This document shows positions 1 through 7,665 of a stretch of DNA of 60,851 nt, piece after piece. A program made the position numbers and the translations under genes. The DNA lies in NCBI GenBank assembly GCA_944372345.1, contig CALVYT010000006.1, positions 1 through 60,851 on the forward strand. Reading direction: 5' to 3'. Origin of the DNA: an uncultured Clostridia bacterium. GTDB lineage: Bacteria; Bacillota; Clostridia; Christensenellales; Pumilibacteraceae. Position 1 is the first letter of the stretch. Every line of letters begins with the position of its first letter. Under the pieces are notes generated by a model. The model saw nothing but the letters and a program-made list of their open reading frames with translations, did no database searches and was not told where the DNA came from.

Positions 1-144
1 TTTCGGTCTTGTGTCGGAACAGGCGATGAGTCTTACGTCGCCCGCAAGCGGCTGACTTCTGACTATCGGAATGTTCCATTTCCCCGCGCAAAGATACTCA
101 TTGCGCAGGAAAGTTTGTTTTTGTCTTACTTCATTTGAATGCAT
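1..144 (-). CDS. DUF4417-like protein, N-terminal part (runs off the window)
   Basis: The first 48 codons of a minus-strand gene are visible, starting at ATG 144-142 with a GGAGGT ribosome binding site 7 nt upstream. The protein begins MHSNEVRQKQTF and contains GKWNIPIV followed by VRLIACSDTR. This looks like the start of DUF4417 proteins, which typically read 'gkydiPll...ligfdktr' near the N-terminus; those occur on phages and mobile elements and have no firmly known function. It follows the XRE/ImmA pair on the same strand and may be under its control. The assignment rests on the N-terminus only. Confidence 0.6.
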   Translation of the reverse strand, partial: MHSNEVRQKQTFLRNEYLCAGKWNIPIVRSQPLAGDVRLIACSDTRPK

Positions 145-170
145 TATAGCACCTCCATTAGTAATGTTGT

Positions 171-183
171 CAACCTTTGGTTG
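171..183. promoter_or_regulatory. Small inverted repeat upstream of the DUF4417-like gene (candidate operator)
   Basis: CAACC-TTT-GGTTG forms a perfect 5-bp inverted repeat 27 nt upstream of the gene start at 144. It overlaps TTGACA/TTGACG-like sequence on the minus strand, so a repressor such as the neighbouring XRE protein could bind here. That link is inferred from position only. Confidence 0.3.
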
Positions 184-197
184 CCGTCAAAAATATC

Positions 198-227
198 TTG
201 ACATAAAGAACGGAGGTATGCTACAAT
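198..227 (+). promoter_or_regulatory. Sigma70-type promoter-like sequence, plus strand
   Basis: TTGACA (198-203) is followed after 18 nt by TACAAT (222-227). No convincing plus-strand gene lies downstream; transcription would run antisense into the ImmA-like gene. The -10 overlaps the left arm of an inverted repeat (GGTATGCT 215-222 / AGCATACC 252-259). Confidence 0.4.
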
Positions 228-322
228 AAATGTGATAAGTGTGCTTTATGAAGCATACCGTTCCGAAAGGCTTTGATTTGATCGTTGCCGCGATCTCTTC
301 AAGGCTTTTCTTTATGATATTT

Positions 323-886
323 TCAAAAATCCAAGTCGATAACGATGCCGTTTTGTTTGCTTCTCTCGCTTTCTATTGCGCTTAATTGCCTATCTGCGCA
401 TGAAAATGAAACCGAGCAGCGTTTTTGCACTATATACGCAGGCAATCCGTCGATCAGATAAGACGGAGCAAGCAGTTCTCCGGCGAATACGTTTGCCTGC
501 CATTCGGGATCGCAAAAAGTCGGGATCTTGCCGCTGCCGGCAGATTTTGGAAATATTATTGACTTCTCGTCGTGCATAAAGTAATGTTCCGCTTCGTGCG
601 CCATAGTGAGGCGGTCGCGTCCTATATCCATACACGCATTGTTATATACGTCTTCCCGAATACGTATCTTGTGCTCGCTCGGGATCGTTTCGCCGTGCAT
701 ATTGCCCATTTCTTCCGTAGTGCAGACCTCAAATATAAAATCGGGAAACATAACGGGCATTACTTTTTCGACAAAATTGACAATATTGAAATAAAATTCA
801 TATTCAAGCCCCAAAGTGCGGCGCAGATTTCTGACAAAATCCCAAATAGCTTGCCGCGAAGTAGGACTCACGGGGAAGCGGCTCAT
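323..886 (-). CDS. ImmA/IrrE-family metallopeptidase
   Basis: A 187-residue protein with the zinc-binding motif HEAEH in the segment LTMAHEAEHYFMHDE, typical of the ImmA/IrrE (COG2856) family. These peptidases cleave or otherwise inactivate a partner XRE-type repressor, switching genes on mobile elements or in stress responses. Its ATG overlaps the stop of the upstream XRE gene (ATGA at 883-886), so the pair is translationally coupled as in the ImmR/ImmA arrangement. A downstream acidic residue in CDPEWQANVFAGELL fits the usual third-ligand E..A..FA.ELL motif. Base composition is lower in GC than the genes from 1428 on, consistent with a mobile origin. Confidence 0.85.
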   Translation of the reverse strand: MSRFPVSPTSRQAIWDFVRNLRRTLGLEYEFYFNIVNFVEKVMPVMFPDFIFEVCTTEEMGNMHGETIPSEHKIRIREDVYNNACMDIGRDRLTMAHEAEHYFMHDEKSIIFPKSAGSGKIPTFCDPEWQANVFAGELLAPSYLIDGLPAYIVQKRCSVSFSCADRQLSAIESERSKQNGIVIDLDF

Positions 887-1242
887 TTGTCATCCTCGCT
901 CAACATCAATTTTTTCAATGATTCCATTTGCTCGTCGGTAAAGTCGCAAAACGAGCGAGCGAAAGACACCGCAAGTTTTTTTGCGGCAGGGGACGCATTT
1001 TCCAAATCAAGGGTGACGGTTTTTTCGGATGACGCGATGGCTTCGTCAAGTTCGTTCTCCTGCGACGGAGTAAGCGGGTAAACGGATCGGATCTTCAAGT
1101 TCCATTCGTAAGGCATTTTTTTCTTTCCGAGTTCGACCGCAGAAAGAAAAGACGAAGAAACGTCGAGTTTTTTTGCCATTGTAAAAAGTATTTCGCCGTT
1201 GTCTATTCGTAATTTTTTCAAAAATTTACCGATCTCTGTCAT
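883..1242 (-). CDS. XRE-family helix-turn-helix regulator
   Basis: A 119-residue protein whose N-terminal 60 residues carry a Cro/C1-type helix-turn-helix (LKKLRIDNGEILFTMAKKLD followed by SSSFLSAVELGKKKMP). The C-terminal half is helical and acidic. It is the first gene of a minus-strand operon with the ImmA-like peptidase, preceded by a good promoter at 1276-1304 and an AGGGG ribosome binding site. The likely job is a repressor that its ImmA partner removes; the targets may be its own promoter and the DUF4417-like gene. Confidence 0.85.
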   Translation of the reverse strand: MTEIGKFLKKLRIDNGEILFTMAKKLDVSSSFLSAVELGKKKMPYEWNLKIRSVYPLTPSQENELDEAIASSEKTVTLDLENASPAAKKLAVSFARSFCDFTDEQMESLKKLMLSEDDK

Positions 1243-1275
1243 ATTATAAAGCCCCTGCTTATTTAATTCGGATAC

Positions 1276-1304
1276 ATAATATCATATTGATCCTGCTTTA
1301 TCAA
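1276..1304 (-). promoter_or_regulatory. Promoter of the XRE-ImmA operon
   Basis: Read on the minus strand: TTGATA (1304-1299), a 17-nt spacer, TATTAT (1281-1276), then about 33 nt of leader to the ATG at 1242. Confidence 0.75.
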
Positions 1305-1392
1305 CTATTTGGTTCAAAAAATCTACAAAAAGGTCAAAAAGAGTTTGTCGGCGGAAAATTGCGCCGCAACGTGACGTTTTTCCGCTCCCGGG

Positions 1393-1421
1393 TTGACAAA
1401 ACGCGGCGGGTGTGAGATAAT
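1393..1421 (+). promoter_or_regulatory. Promoter of the GH43 gene, giving a leaderless or near-leaderless mRNA
   Basis: TTGACA (1393-1398), exactly 17 nt, GATAAT (1416-1421). The ATG at 1428 lies only 6 nt beyond the -10, where transcription would be expected to start. No Shine-Dalgarno sequence fits between. Confidence 0.75.
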
Positions 1422-1427
1422 GGCGAT

Positions 1428-2882
1428 ATGAAAACGCAGGCATTCAATCCGTTCCTGCCGAGCTGGGAGTACGTCCCGGACGGCGAGCCGCACAAGTTCG
1501 GCGACAGGATATATCTTTACGGCAGTCACGACCGTTTCGGCGGCAATGCGTTCTGTATGAACGACTATGTGTGTTGGAGCGCGCCCGAGAGCGATCTGTC
1601 CGACTGGCGCTGCGAGGGCGTGATATACCGCAAGACGCAGGATCCGTATAACCGCCGCGGGCGGCTGCATATGTATGCGCCCGACGTGTGCCGCGGACCT
1701 GACGGGCGGTATTATCTGTATTACGCGCTTGCGTTCACCGGGCGGGTGAGCGTCGCCGTGTGCGACGAACCTGCGGGAAAGTATGAGTTTTACGGCTTCG
1801 TGCATTACCCCGACGGCACGCTGCTCGGCAGCGAAACGGGCGGCAGGTTTCAGTTCGATCCCGGCGTTTACGTCGAGGGCGACGACGTTTATCTGTATAC
1901 GGGGTTCTGCCCCGTCGGGTTTCCGTTCAATATCATTCTCCGCGGTAAGGAGAGCCGCCGCGGCGCGATGGTGACCAAGCTCGAAAGCGATATGTTGACG
2001 ATCGCTCTGCCGCCGAAATACATAGCGCGCTGCAAGCACAATTCCGCAGGCACGGATTACGAGGGGCACGAGTTCTTCGAGGCGGCGAGCATGCGGAAGA
2101 TCGGGGAGAAGTATTACTTTATCTATTCGTCGTTTCTCGGGCACGAGCTGTGCTACGCGGTGAGCGACCGCCCCGACGGGGACTTCGCGTTCGGCGGCAC
2201 GCTCGTTTCCATAGGCGACGTCGGGCTGCGCGGCATAACGGGCGTTAAGGACGCGGCGAACTTCACTGGCAATACGCACGGCTCGATCGTCGAGGCAAAC
2301 GGCGAGTATTATGTGTTCTACCACCGTCAGACCAACCGACATTGCTATTCGCGGCAGGCGTGCGCGGAGAAGATAACGATCGGCGCGGACGGCGGGATCT
2401 GTCAGGCGGAAGTCACGAGCTGCGGTTTGAACGGCGGTCCGCTGTGCGGAGCGGGGACTTATGAAGCGCGGACGGCGTGCTGTCTGACGTGCAAAGCGGG
2501 CGGGAGGTTTTACGGCGTGTTCCGCGGCTTCGAGGGCGCGCGGCCGTACTTTACTCAGTCGCTGCCCGACCGCGAGAGCGATCCCGACCAATACATAGCC
2601 AATCTGCGCGACGGCGCGGAGGCGGGCTTCAAATATTTCGACCTTACGTCGACCTCCTCCGTTGCGGCGACTCTGCGCGGCAGGGCGGAGGGGAGGCTCG
2701 TCGTTTCGTTCACGCCGGGCGGCGAAGCCGCCGCGGCGATCCCCGTATCCCTGCGCTCGCGCGAGTGGACGGAGCTTCCGTCCGTGCCGCTTGCTCCCGC
2801 CGCCGTGAGCGTGCGCGCCGCGCTGTTCTTCCGCTTCGAGGGCAAGGGCAGACTCGATTTTTCGGCATTTACGCTCTCATAG
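1428..2882 (+). CDS. Glycoside hydrolase family 43 enzyme (beta-xylosidase/arabinofuranosidase-like), cytoplasmic
   Basis: A 484-residue protein with the five-bladed propeller signatures of GH43. Candidate catalytic residues are Asp18 (WEYVPDGEPH, general base), Asp86 (MYAPD, pKa modulator) and Glu218 (FFEAASMRKIGEKYYFIYSS, general acid). The later GNTHGSIVE segment carries the conserved His. Residues about 345-484 form a beta-rich C-terminal accessory domain. There is no signal peptide, so it probably hydrolyses imported oligosaccharides. It is a single gene with its own promoter and seemingly a leaderless transcript. The exact substrate (xylose or arabinose side chains) cannot be told from sequence. 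Confidence 0.85.
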   Translation: MKTQAFNPFLPSWEYVPDGEPHKFGDRIYLYGSHDRFGGNAFCMNDYVCWSAPESDLSDWRCEGVIYRKTQDPYNRRGRLHMYAPDVCRGPDGRYYLYYALAFTGRVSVAVCDEPAGKYEFYGFVHYPDGTLLGSETGGRFQFDPGVYVEGDDVYLYTGFCPVGFPFNIILRGKESRRGAMVTKLESDMLTIALPPKYIARCKHNSAGTDYEGHEFFEAASMRKIGEKYYFIYSSFLGHELCYAVSDRPDGDFAFGGTLVSIGDVGLRGITGVKDAANFTGNTHGSIVEANGEYYVFYHRQTNRHCYSRQACAEKITIGADGGICQAEVTSCGLNGGPLCGAGTYEARTACCLTCKAGGRFYGVFRGFEGARPYFTQSLPDRESDPDQYIANLRDGAEAGFKYFDLTSTSSVAATLRGRAEGRLVVSFTPGGEAAAAIPVSLRSREWTELPSVPLAPAAVSVRAALFFRFEGKGRLDFSAFTLS

Positions 2883-3290
2883 TCCTGACGGAGCTCCGGC
2901 GGACGGTAATTGAAAGGCCGGGCAGCCGAGCGGGGTGCCGTGCGGCAATGCGTTGCGTGATTCGCGACGGCGAGGCGGTCCCGATGGACAGTAAGCGGTC
3001 CTGACGGAGCCGCGGCGGACGGCAGAGTGATAGCGGGCGCAAGACGGCGCAAGACAAAGACGATAGTCGGGCGGCTCGTGCATTGCTTTCGACAAGACAA
3101 GTTATCGAAAACGCGTTTTCGCGCGATCGGCGCGGGGACGCGTTTTTTCGTTGCGGAACGAGTGCGGGATTTTATAATTAAACTTCGTCGCGGCGTTATT
3201 TTATCGCGGCATCGGGCGCGGCGTGAAATTTTCGGCATATCCGCGCCGCGAGGTATTGACTTTACGCCCGCGTTGCTGTATAATAGAGCA
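2883..3290 (+). other. Intergenic region upstream of dnaB with a short direct repeat
   Basis: About 400 bp without a credible gene. A 25-bp sequence at 2882-2906 (starting GTCCTGACGGAGC) recurs with two changes at 2998-3022. A 16-bp palindrome CGAAAACGCGTTTTCG lies at 3106-3121. An open frame joined to dnaB begins at 3027, but it encodes an arginine-rich stretch with no family resemblance and spans the dnaB promoter, so it is not taken as coding. Confidence 0.6.
3256..3284 (+). promoter_or_regulatory. dnaB promoter, giving a leaderless or near-leaderless mRNA
   Basis: TTGACT (3256-3261), 17 nt, perfect TATAAT (3279-3284). The dnaB ATG at 3291 starts 6 nt after the -10, which places it at or next to the transcription start. 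No Shine-Dalgarno sequence is present. Confidence 0.8.
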
Positions 3291-4799
3291 ATGAGCGAGG
3301 GAACGAAAAAGATCGTATCGGAAAAGGAGAGGCTGGACAAGCATCCCAATGTGATAGGGCAGATCCCGCCGCACAGCGAAGAGGCGGAGCGGGGGCTGCT
3401 TTGCTGCATGATGATAGACGCCAACGTGCCTATGGAGGTCGTGCATCAGCTCGATCCCGAGGATTTCTATTACGAGTCCAACGGGCTGATATATTCCGCT
3501 ATGCGGCGGATATGGAACGACAACCGCCCCATCGACCTGGTGACGGTCACGACGGAGCTGGACGGTATGGGCGCGCTCAAAAAGGCGGGCGGCGCGAGGT
3601 ATATCAGCGAGCTTTCGGGGTATCTCGCGACGAGCGCGAACTTCAAGGCGCACCTGGATATAGTGCGCAAGGACGCGCAGCTGCGCAAGCTGATGAACGC
3701 CGCCAACGAGGTATTGAAAATGTGCTACGCTTCGTCCGACGCGCAGGAGACCCTGCAATTCGCCGAGCGCGCGGTGAACGATGTGGCGGAGAGCCAGGGC
3801 ATACACGCTCTGCGCCCGTTTGACGAGGCGGTCAACGAGGCTGTCGCGGACTTTGACGCGGTATGCCGCGATCCCAAGGCGAAAAAGGGATTGCAGACGG
3901 GCTTCCGCGATCTCGACTATCTGCTCGGCGGGCTGGGCGCGGGCGACCTCGTAATAATAGCCGCCCGTCCCGGGCAGGGCAAGACGAGTATCGGTATGAA
4001 TATCGTCAGCAACGTTGCGACGGCGCACCTGACGGAGGACGGCACGCCGAGAAAGACGGAAACGCCCGCCGTGTGCGCGATATTCTCTCTGGAAATGCCC
4101 GCTTCGCAGCTTGCCAAGCGTATGCTGTGCTCGCTCGCGCACGTCGATTTCGCGCGGATGAGCAAGGGCGAGATCAAGAGCGCGGACGAGTGGCGCAGGA
4201 TAACCAATGCGCGCTCCGCTCTGTGCGCGTCCAAGATCTTCATAGACGATCTGTCGCTGACCACGCCTATGGACATACTCTCCAAGTGCCGTCGGCTCAA
4301 ACGCGAGCAGAAGCGGCTGGACCTCGTTATGGTCGACTACCTGACGCTGATGAGCAGCGGCAAGCGCGTGGAGAACCGCCAGCAGGAGGTGTCCGAGATC
4401 TCGCGTATGATGAAGCTCGCCGCCAAGGAACTCGGCGTGCCCATACTGCTGCTCAGCCAGCTTTCGCGCGAGAGCGAGAAGAACAAGCGCGCGCCGCAGA
4501 TGAGCGATCTGCGCGAGTCGGGCGCGATCGAGCAGGACGCGGACGTCATTCTGTTCATATACCGCAAGACGGACAAGGAGGGGCAGCCCGTCGATACGAC
4601 CTCGCCCAAGGTCATCGTCGGCAAACACCGTAACGGTCCGCTCGGCGAAGTGGAGATGCGCTGGATGGGCGAGTACGTTTCGTTCGCCGACAAGGATTCC
4701 TCCGACCCCGTCCCCGCACCCGCGGACGACAAGACGGAAGCCAAAGGCATCGGCGCCGTCCTCGTTGCGGACGACTCCGACGAAACCGCCGGTTTATAA
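3291..4799 (+). CDS. dnaB: Replicative DNA helicase DnaB
   Basis: A 502-residue hexameric 5'-3' helicase that unwinds DNA at the fork and recruits primase. The N-terminal domain (IPPHSEEAERGLL to about residue 115) is followed by a RecA-like helicase domain with Walker A AARPGQGKTSIGMN, Walker B LVMVDYLTLM, and the segments LSQLSRESE and DLRESGAIEQDADVI. The C-terminal 35 residues are a loose Asp/Ala tail. ATG 3291 was chosen because the N-terminus MSEGTKKIV leads directly into the conserved domain and because the promoter at 3256-3284 lies inside the longer open frame. That makes the start coincide with the expected transcription start. It is about 45 residues longer than many DnaB proteins, mainly through the N- and C-terminal extensions. 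Confidence 0.95.
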   Translation: MSEGTKKIVSEKERLDKHPNVIGQIPPHSEEAERGLLCCMMIDANVPMEVVHQLDPEDFYYESNGLIYSAMRRIWNDNRPIDLVTVTTELDGMGALKKAGGARYISELSGYLATSANFKAHLDIVRKDAQLRKLMNAANEVLKMCYASSDAQETLQFAERAVNDVAESQGIHALRPFDEAVNEAVADFDAVCRDPKAKKGLQTGFRDLDYLLGGLGAGDLVIIAARPGQGKTSIGMNIVSNVATAHLTEDGTPRKTETPAVCAIFSLEMPASQLAKRMLCSLAHVDFARMSKGEIKSADEWRRITNARSALCASKIFIDDLSLTTPMDILSKCRRLKREQKRLDLVMVDYLTLMSSGKRVENRQQEVSEISRMMKLAAKELGVPILLLSQLSRESEKNKRAPQMSDLRESGAIEQDADVILFIYRKTDKEGQPVDTTSPKVIVGKHRNGPLGEVEMRWMGEYVSFADKDSSDPVPAPADDKTEAKGIGAVLVADDSDETAGL

Positions 4800-4810
4800 T
4801 ATCGATTTTT

Positions 4811-4848
4811 GCGGGGAGAACCCTCTTTGAAAAGAGGGTTCTCCCCGC
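4811..4848. repeat. Palindromic intergenic repeat (family P), copy 1
   Basis: A perfect 18-bp stem (4811-4828 / 4831-4848) around a 2-nt loop, with core AACCCTCTTT..AAAGAGGGTT. It is followed by the family tail CCGAGAAACTTAAAA. It lies just after dnaB and could help end its transcript, though no U-tract follows the stem. Confidence 0.85.
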
Positions 4849-4883
4849 ACCCCTTTCCGAGAAACTTAAAAATATTTTACCTC

Positions 4884-4925
4884 GGGGCGGAAACCCCTCT
4901 TTCGACAAAGAGGGGTTTCCGCCCC
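4884..4925. repeat. Palindromic intergenic repeat (family P), copy 2
   Basis: A perfect 19-bp stem (4884-4902 / 4907-4925) with loop CGAC, followed by the tail CCCGAGAAACTTAAAA. Stem and loop are identical to the copy at 10591-10632, which shows the repeat is dispersed. Confidence 0.85.
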
Positions 4926-4985
4926 GCACCCCACCTTCCCGAGAAACTTAAAAATCCTTTTTATAATTTTCTTTCGAGAAATTTT

Positions 4986-5025
4986 CAAGGGGAAACCCCT
5001 CTTTGCAAAGAGGGGTTTCCCCTTG
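4986..5025. repeat. Palindromic intergenic repeat (family P), copy 3
   Basis: A perfect 40-bp palindrome sharing the core AACCCCTCTTTGCAAAGAGG and followed by the tail CCCGAGAAACTTAAAA. Confidence 0.85.
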
Positions 5026-5118
5026 ACCCTTTCCCGAGAAACTTAAAACTCCTTTTCATATAATATAGAGGCACGTTTGTAAAGCAAGGCAAACGTGCTT
5101 TGTTTTATGTCGTGCGCG

Positions 5119-5289
5119 CCCGACGGCGACAGGCGCGGCGGAGCTTGCGGAAAGGCATTACGCTTGAACGCCGCAGGGCAAACGGAACAGCTACGAAGCA
5201 AACGCAGTCCTTTTCCGCCCTCGCCGTTTCCGCGGAGCGGCAAACAAAATCAATCTGCACCCTGTGCCCGTTCGTCTGCGCCTGAAGCG
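5119..5289. repeat. Dispersed ~170-bp repeat (family T), copy 1
   Basis: Runs from CCCGACGGCGACAGGCGCGG to TGCGCCTGAAGC. It is repeated almost identically at 5315-5483, and its middle (5149-5248) recurs inverted at 36820-36920. Short open frames through it differ between copies and show no conserved protein, so it looks non-coding. Confidence 0.75.
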
Positions 5290-5314
5290 AAAACACGGCT
5301 TTTGCGGGGGCAGC

Positions 5315-5483
5315 CCCGACGGCGACAGGCGCGGCGGGACTTGCGGAAAAAAGTTATGTCGAACGCCGCAGGGCAGACGGAGCTGAGCGCGGAGCAAAGC
5401 AGCCCTTTCCGCCTTCGCCGTTTCCGCGGAGCGGCAAACAAAATCAATCTGCACCCTGTGCCCGTTCGTCTGCGCCTGAAGCA
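5315..5483. repeat. Dispersed ~170-bp repeat (family T), copy 2
   Basis: Second direct copy, with its start 196 bp after the first and the same boundaries. Differences are scattered substitutions and small indels in the middle, while the last ~70 bp (GCGGAGCGGCAAACAAAATC onwards) are nearly identical. Confidence 0.75.
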
Positions 5484-5630
5484 AAAAGTTTATATACTTT
5501 ACGTTAAAATTTCGTCCGCAACTCGCCGTGCGCGAAAGAAAAAACGTCAATGCGCGTTTGCCTTGTTCGGCAAGCGCGCTTAATACCGTTAAGGAAAAAG
5601 GTGTTTTGAGTTCCTTGGGAAAGGGGGTTT

Positions 5631-5678
5631 CCAAAGGGGGAAAACCTTTCCTTGCAAGGAAAGGTTTTCCCCCTTTGG
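5631..5678. repeat. Palindromic intergenic repeat (family P), copy 4, 48-bp perfect palindrome
   Basis: Two 24-bp arms meet at 5654/5655 with no mismatch. The family flank is present in reverse on the left (TTTTGAGTTCCTTGGGAAAG). The arm sequence differs from copies 1-3, yet pairing is fully kept. Confidence 0.85.
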
Positions 5679-5704
5679 GCGCTTTGCGCAACCGCCTAAA
5701 TCGC

Positions 5705-5734
5705 TTGACAACAGGGGGCGCTTGCGTATATAAT
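5705..5734 (+). promoter_or_regulatory. Promoter upstream of the small membrane protein and dnaX
   Basis: TTGACA (5705-5710), 18 nt, TATAAT (5729-5734), about 20 nt ahead of the ATG at 5755. It probably also drives dnaX-ybaB-recR, as no other promoter is evident before 6037. Confidence 0.75.
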
Positions 5735-5754
5735 ACAAGGGCAAGGAAAGAACG

Positions 5755-5976
5755 ATGAAGAACAACACACCCGAAACAAAGAAAGCGATATTCCGCTTTA
5801 TGCTGATACTTACGGTCGTCGCGGCGGTCGCGGCGGTCGCGCTCATAGTGTTCGCGTTCATCGCGATAGGCGAACTCGGGCTTTGGTCGTGCCTTATCGT
5901 AGGCGTGCTGATGCTCGTTATCGTAACGCTCATCGCGCTGACGATAAGACAGGGACTCGGCGCATACGGAAAATAA
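5755..5976 (+). CDS. Small two-TM membrane protein
   Basis: A 73-residue protein with a short charged N-terminus (MKNNTPETKKA) and two hydrophobic helices (about residues 13-37 and 42-64). No family is recognised. It is preceded by AAGGAAAG, a weak ribosome binding site, and a good promoter. It lies 60 nt before dnaX on the same strand. The strongly hydrophobic composition over its whole length supports coding. Confidence 0.6.
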   Translation: MKNNTPETKKAIFRFMLILTVVAAVAAVALIVFAFIAIGELGLWSCLIVGVLMLVIVTLIALTIRQGLGAYGK

Positions 5977-6036
5977 TATCCGTCGCGGCAGGCGCGCTCT
6001 GCCGCTATATTTTTACGCGCACAGGCGGGGAAGCGG

Positions 6037-7620
6037 ATGAAGACAGCGTTATATCGCAAATACCGTCCGTCGACGTTCGACGGGGTCATAGGACAGGACG
6101 TCATCGTCAGAACGCTCCGCAACCAGATAGAGCGGGGCGCGCTTTCGCACGCGTATCTGTTCACGGGCAGTCGCGGTACGGGCAAAACGAGCTGCGCGAA
6201 GATCTTCGCGCGCGCGGTCAACTGCCTGCACCCGATAGGCGGCAGTCCGTGCGGCGAGTGCGAGGTATGCCGCGCGCTCGCGTCGCCCTCCAACCTCGAC
6301 ATAACGGAAATGGACGCGGCGTCCAACAACGGCGTGGATAAGATCCGCGAACTGCGTGAGAACATAGACTATATGCCGAGCGTGGGCAGGTATAAAGTAT
6401 ACATCGTCGACGAGGTGCATATGCTGTCGTCGAGCGCGTTCAACGCGCTGCTCAAAACGCTGGAAGAACCGCCCGCCCACGTCATATTCGTGCTCTGCAC
6501 GACGGAAGTGCATAAACTCCCCGCGACGATACTGTCGCGGTGTATGCGGTTCGATTTCCGCCTCGTCCCCGCGGAGAAATTACAGGCTCTGCTCGCGGAT
6601 ATCTTCGCGCGCGAGGGCGTTAAAGCGGAGGACAAAGCGCTCGCGCACATAGCGCGGCTCGGCGAAGGCAGCGTGCGCGACACGCTGTCCGTTGCGGACA
6701 GGTGCGTGAACGCCGTTTCGGGCACGCTGACGTATGCCGACGTATTGGAGATCACGGGCGCGGGCAGTTCGGAAGAGATAGCGTCGCTCGCGGAGTCGGT
6801 AATGGACTCGGACGCGGGCGCGGTCGTGCGCAAGGTCGAGGACCTCGCGGCGCGCGGCAGGAGCCCGTCGCAGATAAGCCACGAACTGACGGTGCTCGCG
6901 CGCGATCTGCTGCTCCTGATCTCGGGCGCGGAAGAGGACGTGACGGCTTCGCCCGAAACGCTCGCGCGGATGAAAACGCTCGCGTCGCGCGTCGGGGCGG
7001 GGTATCTCGTGAAATTCGTCAGAGAACTCGGCGTGGCGGAGGCGGAACTCCGGTATTCGTCGTCGCCGCGTATAGTGCTCGAATGCGCCCTGCTGTCGCT
7101 GTGCGATCTGCCGGGCCCAGAGCATAGCGGCGGGTCCGCGCCGGGACGCGCCGCGGGAACGGAGCAAGGCGAACGAAACGCGGAGCGGAGCGGCAACGAT
7201 AACGGAAAAACCGCTGAAACCGCAAAAGCCGCGGAAGCGCCGCAGGCAAGCGGCGGCGACGGGCGGGGCGGCAGAAAAGAGGATATGAAAGCCGTGAGCG
7301 TGCTCGGGCACATACGTCACGCGCTGCGCACCCGCGGGGAACTGCGGCTGTTCGGCGAATACGCGGCTTTGCGCGACGACGCGGTGCGGCTGCGCGGGAA
7401 CGATTTCGTGGTATCCGTGCCCGCTTCGTCGACGGAAGTGTTCGCGGAAGAGAGCCGTATGCGCACGGTGCAGGCGTGCCTCGGCGATATAGGCGGTCTG
7501 CGGCTCGTTATAGAGGAGCTGCCGCCCGAAGCGGAAACGCGGCTGGATACGCTGCTGCGCTGCGCGGAGGGGCTGGCGACGGAAGTCGTGGACGGCAAGG
7601 GAAGAAAACTGCGGCGGTAG
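6037..7620 (+). CDS. dnaX: DNA polymerase III subunit gamma/tau
   Basis: A 527-residue clamp-loader ATPase. It opens with the family hallmark ALYRKYRPSTFDGVIGQD, followed by Walker A GSRGTGKTSCAKIFAR, the zinc module C..C..C in SPCGECEVC, the Walker B region KVYIVDEVHMLS and sensor 1 LCTTEVHKLPATILSRC. Domain III follows (to about residue 355), then a low-complexity linker rich in G, E and A (about 360-420) and a C-terminal tau-like region. A GGGGA site precedes the ATG. It heads the classic dnaX-ybaB-recR cluster. No frameshift slippery run was noticed that would give a separate gamma form. Confidence 0.95.
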   Translation: MKTALYRKYRPSTFDGVIGQDVIVRTLRNQIERGALSHAYLFTGSRGTGKTSCAKIFARAVNCLHPIGGSPCGECEVCRALASPSNLDITEMDAASNNGVDKIRELRENIDYMPSVGRYKVYIVDEVHMLSSSAFNALLKTLEEPPAHVIFVLCTTEVHKLPATILSRCMRFDFRLVPAEKLQALLADIFAREGVKAEDKALAHIARLGEGSVRDTLSVADRCVNAVSGTLTYADVLEITGAGSSEEIASLAESVMDSDAGAVVRKVEDLAARGRSPSQISHELTVLARDLLLLISGAEEDVTASPETLARMKTLASRVGAGYLVKFVRELGVAEAELRYSSSPRIVLECALLSLCDLPGPEHSGGSAPGRAAGTEQGERNAERSGNDNGKTAETAKAAEAPQASGGDGRGGRKEDMKAVSVLGHIRHALRTRGELRLFGEYAALRDDAVRLRGNDFVVSVPASSTEVFAEESRMRTVQACLGDIGGLRLVIEELPPEAETRLDTLLRCAEGLATEVVDGKGRKLRR

Positions 7621-7665
7621 CCGCGGACGGTCATAGACAAAGATCATCGGAGGTAAGATTCGGAT

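Noticed and set aside
198..259. Invertible promoter at the left edge
   Set aside because: Only the -10 lies within the inverted repeat while the -35 is outside, and the arms are short (8 bp), so inversion would not simply flip a promoter; no recombinase is nearby.
3027..3290. N-terminal extension of dnaB by 88 codons
   Set aside because: The extension is Arg-rich, unlike any DnaB, and contains the -35 and -10 of a good promoter; the ATG at 3291 fits the protein family.
5095..5583. Open frames running through the duplicated ~170-bp repeats
   Set aside because: Frames differ between the copies and the translations are Arg/Ala low-complexity, with no conservation at protein level.
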